A stretch of DNA of 64,000 bases from Dendrobium chrysotoxum (Eukaryota; Streptophyta; Magnoliopsida; Asparagales; Orchidaceae): the NCBI GenBank assembly GCA_019925795.1, contig CM034300.1, positions 74,875,021 to 74,939,020 of the forward strand, read 5' to 3'. The translations under genes were made by a program, and so were the position numbers. Below, one piece after another: positions 1 through 11,800 of the stretch. Within the stretch, counting starts at the first letter, position 1. Each line of letters starts with the position of its first letter. The notes under the pieces were generated by a model. The model saw only the letters and a list, made by a program, of their open reading frames with translations. It did no database searches and was not told the DNA's origin.

Positions 1-2292
1 TTTCTAATAGTCAAGGGACTAAACTAGGGCAATGTGAAACTCTGAGACTAAATTGGATATTTATCAATAGTCGGGAGACTATTTTGAGCTTTTACTCCAT
101 AATAAATATTAAATTTATTCAAGAACAATATAAATTATGTAAAAATAATGCAATCATGTACAAATATTTCACAAAAAATTAAATGGAATCATATTATGAA
201 ATATCGAATATTTGCAATAAATATATTCAATAATTTTAAAATTATGGACATTCAATATTTAAGTAACTGGCATCTTCACTTATAGTCATAAAGAACAAAT
301 TATAATGTATGCTTGAACTCTTTTATTTTTTTCCTTTTAAGTGTTGAAATTCTAGAAGTGAAATGAAGATAAAAAAAATAATATCAATTAAATGACATGA
401 TATAAGTAACATAAGTTGAAGTAGAATATTATTGGATAATCAAATTACATAGATAGATTGATACTTATAAAAGATACAGTGATATGCCATCATGATTTAA
501 CCTAAAAAATAAAAATGCTCATGCACTATAAAATATCCATAGGCATTGAAAATACAAGATCATGATTTAACATAAACTAGTCAATAGTTTTGAATTCAAC
601 AGTACACAAATGAACCATAAATGTTCAGGTATATCTAAAATTCTTCTCCCATATTTGCATCATCAAAAGTATCCCTAAAAGTTGAATCCTCAAATGCTGC
701 TTCACCAAAAGCTTCATCCTCAAATTCCTCCAAATCACCACATCCAAGTAAAATGTGAGGGTTTTCATGTTAATCAAATTTTTTGTAGGAAAAAAATCAA
801 CAAAATTTGAGTGTTAGGGTTTTCATGATAAATGTTAGTGTTTTTGTTGGAAAACAAAATTTAAGTGTTAGGAAATCTTAAATAAACTTCAACAAAATGA
901 TAATAATAGATTTGGCCATATAGGTTATAAAATCATAATAAAAATTTCATATATTAAAATATGAACGTTAAGATGTTCAAAATTTTAGAAAAAATCCTTG
1001 ATAAACAATAATATTGATAAAAAATAATATTAAACATCACAAGAACATTAAAACCACGAGAAATCATATAATAAGAGGAATAAATTTTATATTATCTTTT
1101 TTGGAGAAATCTTACATTCTATTAAGTCAAGAAGGAGGAGAATCGGGGCTTGATGTCTGGTGAAGTGAGAGGAATAAGGGGATTGATGTCTGGTGAAGTG
1201 AGAGGGAGAAAGGTGGCTGGTGACTAAGGGGGCGGGGTTACTTTGCAGCTTAGTGAGGGGCACACAATGCCGCAGAAGGTATGTCTCAGACTCTTGGGTT
1301 TGGGAGGAGAGGAAATGAAGATTAGGTTTTGATTTTATTTTTAAATTTATTATATTATAAATTATATATTTAATATTTTGAACTTTTAGGATAGAAATTT
1401 CATCCGTTGGATCTTAAATCAATGGTTTATAAATGCCTATAATTTAAATTGGCCAGTTTTCTAAAAACAATTTAGGCTCAACTGTTATCCGGTTGAGCTA
1501 GTGGTTCAAACTGCTTGGGGTCAATTCAATGCTATTCCAGCTTTCTAACCAAATCAGACCGGTACCCATTTGAGCTGGTTGAACCGGCTGGTCCAATCTT
1601 TAAAATATTGCAGAAGTCTATCTTTATAAATCACAATTAGAACAATTAGGCTAGATTGATCCATGTATAGAGCTACAAAGAAGTTATTGATAATGAAATT
1701 AATGTGCCAAAGAGAAGATATGATGGATATTTGGTAAATCTGAGGAGGATACATGAGAACTGATTATATTAAGGAGATTATGCTAGTAAAATTTACTGAA
1801 GAGAAGGTAATGAAATAGGGTTAAATTGTTTGTTTAGGCATTTACAACAAATAATAGATGTGTTGATGAGATGAAAATAGTTTAATATGGAAGGATTAGA
1901 ATGACATGCATAAACAAACGATATTATGACAAAAGTTGTTAAAAAAAAGTATTTGTACAAGTGCAGTAAGTCCTCATGAATATGAAGCACTAAACAAGAA
2001 TATATCGAGATGGAGAATTCCTAAGCCAGGCATCAGTTGTTGGGATAATAATGTTTGTAATGATGAAGAATCATAATTGTATGATGAAATTCCAGTTAAT
2101 TCCTCACTTGTTCCTTCAATCTATTAATTTTGGTTTTAATTAGGAATGCTATCCTGACCACTCATGCTCTGAAGAGCAATACTAAAATCATAAAAAAACA
2201 TCAATCTCGGAGGTTCAATGGCCACTTTGAGTGCTATGGTTAATCCTACATAGTAGTTTTACTTGCTAGTCCGTGAGCAGAAGTTCTCTGAG
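1..2292. other. AT-rich non-coding DNA, probably host-gene intron
   Basis: No recognisable gene. The first visible exon of the host gene starts mid-protein at 5741, so this stretch is most likely the 3' part of the preceding intron. A short direct repeat occurs at 1150-1172 and 1183-1205 (unit ttgatgtctggtgaagtgagagg without its last bases identical, 33-bp period). The remainder is AT-rich with no clear element boundaries. Confidence 0.5.
635..756 (-). pseudogene. short acidic ORF tail, possible transposase C-terminus relic
   Basis: On the minus strand an open frame rich in Asp, Glu and Phe (fragments such as DLEEFEDEAF and DTFDDANMGEEF) runs into a TAG at 635-637. An acidic tail like this is seen at the end of some hAT-type transposases, but no diagnostic domain is visible and no start codon is present. 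It could equally be chance or a degraded host exon. I do not recognise the protein. Confidence 0.2.
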
Positions 2293-2340
2293 GCTAACCT
2301 TGCCATGATACAACAACAACAACATCAAGCCTTTATCCCA

Positions 2341-3918
2341 CTACGTAGGGTCGGCTACATGAATCCTTTTTCTCCATTGTGTCCTGTTAAAAGTCAAATT
2401 CTCATTTAAATCTAATAAAGAAAGATCATTTCTAATATTTTCTAACCAAGTCTTTTTAGGTCTACCTCTACCTTTCTTAACATAAGTCAAATCTAAGACC
2501 TCTACTTTCCTAATTGGGTCATCGGGAGGCCACCGTTTTATGTGACCAAACCATCTAAAGCGACTCTCTCTAATCTTATCTTCCATTGGAGCTACTCCAA
2601 CCTTTTCACGAATATGCTCATTTCGTATCCTATCTCTAAGGGTAAAGCCACTCATCCACCTGAGCATCCTTATCTCTGCAACACTTAACATAGAATTATG
2701 CTTCTCTTTTAATCGCCAACATTCGACACCATAAAGCATTGCAGGTCTCACCACCATCTTATAGAATTTTCCCTTAAGTTTGAGGGGTACTTTTCTATCA
2801 CACAATAAGCCCGATGCATTCCTCCCCTTCAACCATCCAACTTGGATTCTGCTGATAATATCACCATCTATTTCACCATCACTCTGAACAATAGATCCCA
2901 GATATCTAAAATGTGTACTCTTCTTATTAATGACTTGATCGGCCAAAGTCACAATCCCCTCACTAGGTCTATTATTACTAAAATTCAACTCCATATATTC
3001 CGTTTTAGATCTACTCAAGCGAAAACCTTTAGACTCTAAGGTTGACCTCCACAATTCTAGTTTACCTTCAACTCCCTCTCTAGTCTTATCAACAAGAAGA
3101 ATATCATCAGCAAAAAGCATATACCAAGGTACATCCTCTTGCAAATGTCTAGTGAGAACATCCATGACTAAAGCAAAAAGAAATGGGCTTAAGGCTGATC
3201 CTTGATGTAATCCAACCGAAATAGGGAAATACTTGGTCAAACCACCTTGTGTTTGAACACAAGTAATAGCTCCTACATACATATCTTTAATGATTTGAAT
3301 ATAAGCGTTATTAACTCCTTTCTTTTCAAGAACTCTCCATAGCACTTCTCTTGAAACTTTATCATATGCTTTTTCTAAATCAATAAATATCATATGTAAA
3401 CCCTCCTTATTCTCTCTATATTTCTCCATCAAACCTCTTAATAAATGTATGGCTTCCATAGTAGACCTACCCGGCATGAATCCAAATTGATTTTGAGAAA
3501 CATTAGTATCACGCCGCAACCTATGCTCCATAACTCGTTCCCATAGTTTTAAAGTATGACACATTAACTTAATTGCTCTATAATTTGCATAATCTTGTGC
3601 ACCACCTTTATTCTTAAAATTAGGGATTAACACACTCATTCTCCACTCATCTGGCATCTTTTTAGTCTTCAAAACAGTATTAAAAAGTTTAGTAAGCCAA
3701 GAAATTCTTTCATCTCCTAAGTATTTCCATACCTTTATTGGAATATCATCAGGTCCAACAGCTTTTCCACCCTTCATTTTCTTTAAAGCCTCTCTAACTT
3801 CGGTTTTACTAATACGCCGATAAAAACAGAAATTTTTATTTTCATTTAGGGTGCTAAGGTCATTACAGTCAATTTTATTTTCACATTCTTCATTAAAAAG
3901 TTTAGCAAAATATCTCAT
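2341..3918 (-). pseudogene. RTE reverse transcriptase (525-residue open piece)
   Basis: This is an open reading frame of 525 residues holding a LINE reverse transcriptase. Motifs in order are GPDDIPIKVWK (about residue 55), MPGRSTMEAIHLL, IDLEKAYDKV (the first catalytic Asp), GLHQGSALSPFLFALVMD, and FADDILLVD with the catalytic Asp pair (about residue 270). A thumb region and a C-terminal segment ending RTQWRKRIHVADPT follow. The reading frame is intact over the whole domain, but the join to the endonuclease upstream (3919-4430) contains stops. The product would copy the element's RNA into DNA at the target site. Confidence 0.9.
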
Positions 3919-4428
3919 CCACCTTTATTGAATATCATCTTCTAAAAAAAGTACTTTTTGATTTTCATCCTTAATACACTTCACTTGAACTAAATCCTTA
4001 CTACTATCTCTTTGTTTGGCTAACTTATACATATATCTTTCTCCCTCTTGAGTATCTAATTTATTATATAAATCACTAAAAGCTAAACTCTTTGCATCGC
4101 ATATTGCTTTCTTAAATTTCTTACGTGACTCTTTATATAATTTTCAATTATCAGAATTTTTACAATTAAACTAATTTTTATAATAAATCTTCTTATTTTT
4201 AATCTTTTTTTGCACATTTGGATTCTACCACCAATTATTTTTACTATTAAGAGCTTTTCCCTTTGAAACTTCAAGCACATCTTTTGCAATATTCTTAATA
4301 TCACTAGCCACTTTTTTCCACATAACATTAACATCCTCATGCACAGACAAAATCTTAAGATCTAAAATCTTATTCTAAAAAATATTTTTGTTAATATTCT
4401 TTAAATGCCCTCATCTAATCCTAGAAAA

Positions 4429-5200
4429 TCATTTTACTTTATTTTTTATTTTCTTCCCCATTATCTTCAAGTCCAAAACTAATAAATGATGTTGGGTACA
4501 TAAATTTTCACTCGGAATAATTTTACAATCTTTGCAATCTAAATGATCTAATTTCCTTATAAGAAAATAATCAATCTGAGTTGTACTATATCCATTTTTA
4601 TAAGTAATGAGATGCTCATTCCTTTTCTTAAATAAGGTATTAACAATTAAAAAATCATAAGCTAAACAAAAATCTAATATGGACTTAAAACCTTCATTTG
4701 TAGTTCCAAACCCATGACCACCATGAATACTTTTAAAATCATCTATCTCTCTACCAACATGTACATTTAAATCTCCTCCAATAAAAACTCTTTCTTCAAG
4801 AGGTATCTTTTGTATTAATTCTTCTAAGTCATTCCAAAATTTTAATTTTGAATTCATATCCAAACCCAATTGAGGAGCATAAACACTTATAATGTTAAGA
4901 ATCTTAGCATCAACAACAATCTTTAAATATATAATTCTATCTCCAATTCTATTAATATTTATAACATTATCCTTCAAACTCTTATCTAAAATCACGCCTA
5001 CACCATTTCTAGTACGACTCCTACCCGAATACCAAAGTTTAAATACTAAACTATCAATCTCCTTAGCCTTCTCTCTAACCCATTTAGTTTCTTGAATGCA
5101 CAGAATATTTATCTTCCTATGAATCATAATATCTATTAATTCCATTAATTTTCCTGTAAGGGAATCTATATTTCAAGTTCCTATCCTAATTTTAGTTTCA
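4429..5200 (-). pseudogene. RTE endonuclease domain (broken)
   Basis: The longest open piece is 4429-5145, 238 residues. It carries the hallmarks of an APE-like LINE endonuclease: CIQETKW near residue 18, an SVYAPQ strand, GGDLNVHVG near residue 120, TQIDYFLI, and a C-terminal QHHLLVLDL standing in for the usual SDHxxL catalytic His. Just upstream, at about 5180-5200, the usual GTWN motif reads GT-stop-N, consistent with a TGG to TGA change. The protein would nick target DNA to prime reverse transcription. Further stops between 4340 and 4429 separate it from the reverse transcriptase. Confidence 0.85.
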
Positions 5201-5740
5201 TGGACTAGCTTCTTTGCCCACATCCATCCTTGATGTGAGAACCCATGCTTATTTAACACTGCACCCGGGCGGCAGTGCAGCGGCCCTTGCACACTTGTCA
5301 CTGTATTCAGGCCATACAGCGCGTCGCTTCCAGGGGACGCCTTAGCGTTAACTCAATTTCTTAAAGGATTCATGTCATTATTATTCGACAAGTTTTACGC
5401 TGGCTGTCGACTACCTAACGCAACCCTCCATTTTTCTCATCCAGGACTTGGGACCTGCTAACCTTGCCATGATATTTAGATAATTTACTTGATAGCTTAT
5501 TCTGTTTGCTATCTTATTGCATTAAAGGTTTGAACATTTCTTGCAGAGACCCTATAATATCTGATTATGCGGTGTGCCATGTTTTTCATTTTCTAAGATT
5601 TATTTTAACACTAGTTAACAATGGAAGGAGAGAAATTAGCTTTGGAATACTTATAAATCTGATGATTGGTTTCTTCATCATATTTTCTATTATTTTGTAT
5701 TAGTAGTCCAACAACTTGCTTATTTGGTCTATTTCCTCAG

Positions 5741-5843
5741 GTTGGCTTATTGGGCATGGCTCGTTCATTTCAGAAAGATCTTGAACGAATTGCTGAAACA
5801 GCTGATACTTCTACTCCTGAAGGTTTGAATTATGTCTTGACAG
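5741..5843 (+). CDS. FLAP1: DUF1517 gene, first visible exon
   Basis: The acceptor is atttcctcag just before 5741; the donor is GTACAAT at 5844. It encodes VGLLGMARSFQKDLERIAET through NYVLT in 34 codons and leaves one base (G) that completes a Glu codon with the next exon 14.9 kb away. No ATG is needed here because the frame enters from an upstream exon outside the window. Confidence 0.88.
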
Positions 5844-8800
5844 GTACAATGTTTTTTTAATTCTTTGTTCCTTTCCTCTTCTTTGATATTTTGATAATTT
5901 AATTCAACAAAGTATTATTTCAGCTTGCTAATTTTCTGGTACCTGGTAGCATCTAGGTGCACACAATGCTAGGCTTGCTAGTACTTCTTGAGAAGTCCTA
6001 TGTAAACTTTTTCTAATATTGTTGGTCGTTGTAACTTTAAAAGAAACAAGATAACAACTTGACTCGTGGTCTTTTGGGTGTGTTAGTTCGGAGGAAGAGA
6101 TTTTTGGTTGGGGGGAGGGTGTCAGTTATGGAGGGTGCAGTAGGGCATCAAAATTTGGAATTTTGGATGTCCTGAAAAAAATAGAAACAATAAGAAAATT
6201 TTGAAGGAGAAATAATTGTAACTTGAAAAAGTCTATTTTTTAATCACTGACAGCGCACTGCTCTATCATTTTGAAACAAGGTCAACGCATTGGGTTTTTA
6301 TTGCTAAACTTTTAGGTAATAGAATTGTGTCTCTCAATTGTAACTGATTTCAGAGCATTTTCTCATTTACAACGCTATTGTTGTACCAGATTAGATGAAT
6401 ATATTACGTGAAATAGTCTTGTAGTTCAAGTTTATTGGTTGTAAATGTTTCGATTTCTTGTTATTACCAATTTATTTAACTTTTATTTATATTGTCACCA
6501 ACATCTTTTGATATACTCATGGAATACTTATGAATTCGAAGTAGTTTTTATGTTGCATCATTTATTGGGGATGGTTAATAGCATTCTAATACTGCATTTG
6601 CTATAGGTTATATGGTGCATCATTTAATGGGGATGGTTAATAGCATTCTAATACTGCATTTGCTATAAACATACTTTCTAAGCCATAGGTTGTAGAATTT
6701 GCTGTGTGCTTTCTAATATTTTTCACTTTTATTTTCCAAATCTTCTGAATTTAATCAATATAGTAATGCACATTTATTTACTGATTTTGACCACTTGGAA
6801 AGACCACTAGCGGTAAATTGCTAGTTTGACTCTAGTTACTGGTTCCATTCAATCTATTATGATTGAATCTTGGATTTCATGTATAAACCTTGTGATCTCA
6901 TTGTTTCACGACTTTCGTTTAATGATCAACTCTCCAATGAGATGAGTGAACGCAGTTTGGAATACCCATTGGTGCATGTTTATCAAACGATTGGTAAAAA
7001 GATTCGAAGACAACAAAATTTGTGGTATTGCTTTTGGCAAACTTGACAGGAGAAGATGATTTATTAAGGATTTGACTCTTTCCAAAGTTATAACCTATGA
7101 TTTGTATAATGGGCATGATATTGAGAGAGGAGAAAATGATATACTATAGAATATCTAAAGCAATAGATGAGAGTTCTAGATATTTTCATCAATTTAGATC
7201 TATTAGAGAGAAATATATTAGGATCTTAGTTAGAGTTGAAGATATCAAGAAAAGATGGGAGTGTTATTTGAGAAATTATTAAAAGAGAGTTTTAAAAATG
7301 AAATTATATAGCATAACATAGTGAAAAAAAGCAGTTTGTTATAGATTTATCCAAAAAAAAAAAAAAAAGAATAGAGGTTATCTTTGGAGAAGATGCATAA
7401 AAGATTTATTATAAATTTATCCAAAAAAGGAAATATAAGTTACTTGAAAAAAAAGGTTTATTATGAATTTATCCAAAAAAGGGAATAGAAGTTGTCTGAA
7501 AAAATTGAAGTTTGTTATAGATTAATTCAAAAAAAGGAATAGAAGTTATATCTGGAGAAGATGCATAAAGGATAATGCTTTAGATTTAAATTAACTACAC
7601 ATTAAGATTTGGAGAACTATGAGAAATTATAATATTTTAGTTAATAAATTGTTCAACTATGTCAATTTGGTTCAAGGCCAAAATTATAAAATAAAAAAGA
7701 CTTTCCATGAATAAGCCTTTGCTACCATATGAAGTTTTGATTCTTCATCTAATTGTTTTCTTTTCCTCTTACATGAAAAAATTGCTAAACAACAGGTTGT
7801 GCACCCATTTCATTTTCAAGCTCGTCACTTGAGACAACCACTTGCACTCAACCCTACACCTACATCCTATTAAATAAATTTATCATATTATAGATTAAAT
7901 ATTAAATGATTTTTTAAATAAACAAATTAATTTATATTTAAAATACTTAATTTTAAATTAGCATGAAAATTTTATTATATTTATTTGCCCCAAACCACCA
8001 TGAAACATCTTCACATGGCCCCACCACTCCATGTGAGCTTTTAATATAAGAAAACTCAAAAAATTATATAAACAATAGTAAGAAAGAGTTTCCAAGTGAT
8101 GTGGGACTAAAGAGATGAGTTGAAGTTTATGAGCTCATAATATATATAATGTTCATAAAATCCATTTTCAAATAGATTTTTAAATTAATTATTTATAATG
8201 TGAATAATATTAATTAATTAATAATAATTTATTTATTTATATACTATAAAAATAATTTTATCTATTTATTAATGATAAATTATTTTACCTAAATAATTTT
8301 TAAATATAAATTTATAAAATAAATTTGGTATATAACATATAGATATAAAATATATTTAAACATATAACATAAATTAATAATAATTTATATTAAATTCATA
8401 AATTTATATTAAATATATAATATAAATTAGTAATAATTTATATTAAATTATATGCAACAACAACATCAAGCTTTTATCCCATTATGTGGGGTCGGCTATA
8501 TGAATCCTTTTTCTCCATTGTGTTATGTTAAGAGTCAAATTCTCATTTAGATCTAATGAAGAAATGTCATTTTTAATATTTACTAACCAAGTCTTTTTAG
8601 GTCTACCTCTACCTTTCTTAACATAGGTCAAATCTAATACATCTACTCTCCTGATCGGGTCATCGGAAGGCTGCCATTTTATGTGACCAAACTATCTAAG
8701 GCGACTCTCTCTAATCTTATCCGCCACTGGAGCTACTCCAACCTTTTCACATATATGCTCGTTTCATATCTTATCTTTAAGAGTAAAGCCACTCATCCAC

Positions 8801-11800
8801 CTGAGCATCCTCATCTTTGCAACACTTAACTTAATATTATGCTTCTCTTTTAATGGCCAACATTCTGCGCCATAAAGCATTGCAGGTCTAACCACCATCT
8901 TATAGAATTTTCTCTTGAGTTTGACTGGTACTTTTCTATCACACAACAAGCCCGATGCATTCTTTCACTTCAACCATCCAACTTGAATTCTACTAATAAT
9001 ATCCCCATCTATTTTACCATCACTCTGAACAATAGACCCAAGATATCTAAAACGTGTACTCTTATTAATGACTTGATCGCTCAAAGCCACAACTCCCCCC
9101 CCCCCCTAATTAGATCTATTACTACTAAAATTATACTCCATGTATTCGGTTTTAGATCAACTCAAACGAAAACCTTTAGACTCTATGATTGACCTGCATA
9201 ATTCAAGGTTACCTTTAACTCTTTCTTTAGTCTTATCAACAAGAAGAATATCGTCAGCAAAAGGCATACACCAGGGAACATCCTCTTGCAAATCTCTAGT
9301 AAGAACATCCATGACTAAAGCAAAAAGATATGGGCTTAGGGATGATCCTTGATGTAATCCAACTGAAATTGGAAAATACTTGGTCAAACCACCTTGTGTT
9401 TGAACACAAGTAACAGCTCAAACATACATATACAAGCATTATTAACCCCTTTCTTTTCTAGAACTCTTCATAGCACTTCTCTTAGAACTTTATCATATGC
9501 TTCCTCTAAATCAATAAATATCATATGAAGATATTCCTTATTCTCTCTATACTTCTCCATCAAACCTCTCAATAAATGTATGGCTTCCATAATAGACCTA
9601 CCCAGCATCAATCCAAATTGATTTTGAGAAACATTAGTATCATATCATAACCTATGCTCCATAACTCTCTCCCATAGTTCTAAAGTATGCCACATCAATT
9701 TAATTCCTCTATAATTCACACAATCTTGTGCATCACTTTTATTCTTAAAGATAAGAATCAACACACTTATTCTCCATACATCTGGCATCTTTTTAATCTT
9801 CATAATAATATTAAAAAGTTTAGTAAGCAAAGTATTTCCACACCTCTATTGCAATATCATTAGGTTCAACAGTTTTCCCACACTTCATTTTCTTTAAAGC
9901 CTCTTTAATTTCAGTTTTATTAATACACTGATAAAAATAAAAATATTTATTTTCATTTAGAGTGCTAAGGTCACTAAAGTCGATTGTATTTTCACAATCT
10001 TCATTGAAAATCTTAGCAAAATATCTCATCCACTTTTGTTGAATATCCTCTTCTACAAAAGTACTTTTTGATCTTCATCCTTAATACACTTCACTTTAAC
10101 TAAATTCTTACTACTCTCATCTCTTTGTTTGGCTAGCTTATACATATATCTTTCGTCCTCTTTAGTATATAATCTATTATATAAATCATTATATAATCTA
10201 TTATATAAATCATTAAAAGCTAAAGTCTTTGCATCGCATATTATTTTCTTAGACTCCTTACAAGCAACTTTATATTTTTCTCAATTTTTAGAGTTTTTAT
10301 ATCTAAACCAATTTTTATAACAGAGATTCTTATTTTTGATCTTTTTTTGCACATTTTGATTCCACCAATTATTTTTACTATTAAAATTTTTTCCTTTTGA
10401 TACTCCAAGCACATCCTTTGCAACATTCTTAATATTACAAGCTATTATTTCCCACATAATGTTAGCTTCTTCATGCCTCATGCACCAATAAAATATTAAG
10501 ATCGCGAATCTAACTCTCAAAGATATTTTTGTTAGAGTTTTTTAAATGCCATCATCTAATCCTAGAACAACGATATACTATATTTTTCATATTCTGCCCC
10601 TTTATCTTAAAATCCAAAACTAATAAGCGATGTTGGATACATAGACTTTCACTCGGAATAACTTTACAATCTTTGCAATCTAAACGATCTATTTTTATCA
10701 CAAGAAAATAATCAATTTGAGTTTTATTATATCCATTCTTATAAGCGATGAGATGCTCATCTTTTTTCTTAAATCATATAATTTATATTAAATTATATTG
10801 TTAATATAAATTATATTGTTATATGTAAATTAAATTTAGATTAAAAATCAAATTTAAAAATTGAAAAATATTTAAATTAAAATTATCATATTATTATGAG
10901 TGTAAATTCATAGAATTATAAAATTTAAGGTTTTTTTTGCTCTTATGAGATTTGGGGATTATGAGATTTGTGAGATTTTAAAAATAATGCTTTTAATTAA
11001 TTATGTAAGTTTTATGTGTCATAGTTTTTTTTTGTTTCGTTTAATTTTTTCTCATATTTAGAATGATAACATCATTATTATATTAATTTTATTAATTTTT
11101 AATAATATTATTATTTATTATGTCATTCGGTTTGATCTCGATTCGACCGGTCTAACCTTGAACTTCTCCTTCCGATTCGTTGTCCGGTCCAATTTTCACA
11201 ACCTTAGGTAGAAGTGTTGGAAAGGGAGATCGGACAATTGAAATCAAATTTTGTGGAAAAGATTTCCGATTTTGAAAAATAATTTTCATCAATCCATGAG
11301 AAGATTGATGAGAAGTTTTCCATCATGAAAAAGATGATGAGAAAGTTGCTCGAGGTCTAAACTAAAACGGTATCATCGGAGGCAAGGCGAGCCACCAGCG
11401 GTCGAGTGGGGGGAACCCTAATCCGATAAGGAGAGGGGAAGACCAGGAGGTGGGGATTCTGAAAAGAGAAGGGAGAATGCCTTCCTTAGAGCCTATTCCT
11501 AGGGAGGAGGCGAGTAGGGTGTGGGCTCCAAAAATTCGTGCCCTGGCCTCTCCGCGGACCCCTTTTTCTTCTTTTTCGTCATTTTCGGGTCGTCATGGAG
11601 AGTTTTAACGCTTGAGTTCCGAAGCAAATTTTTAGAAGGCAAATTGGGTTTTGAATTAGACATTACCCAAAGATTTCACCTTCATTCTGAGAGGACTTTA
11701 TGATATGAGTTCAAGTTTCCTACAGAGGGTTTTGTGCCCTATCAATTATATCCTATTAGTTCATTGCTCAATGACTTGAAACTGTTGGGGAACATACGGG

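Larger units (their letters stand above)
2311..5456 (-). mobile_element. full-length RTE-type non-LTR retrotransposon (LINE)
   Basis: The element is flanked by a perfect 18-bp target site duplication, gctaaccttgccatgata, at 2293-2310 and 5457-5474. That fixes its length at 3,146 bp and its orientation as minus. The 3' end (low coordinates) has the (CAA)n tail and the 'catcaagcctttatccca' terminus typical of plant RTE elements. The 5' end (5230-5456) is a GC-rich leader, followed by an apurinic endonuclease domain and then a reverse transcriptase. Both domains are interrupted by stops or frameshifts, so it looks non-autonomous now. It lies antisense to the host gene, upstream of the first visible exon, and is probably inside an intron. 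Confidence 0.93.
5844..8432. other. host intron, AT-rich, no gene
   Basis: This is the first part of the 14.9-kb intron. It contains a 62-bp tandem duplication (6555-6667) and A-rich repeats (7325-7575), listed separately. The 8160-8450 stretch is almost pure A/T with repeated 'aataatttatatt' motifs. No domain or RNA gene was recognised. Confidence 0.6.

Noticed and set aside
1990..2310. An additional upstream exon of the DUF1517 gene next to the RTE insertion
   Set aside because: No frame there gives the residues expected before VGLLGMARS, and no convincing donor site was found, so the preceding exon is thought to lie outside the window.
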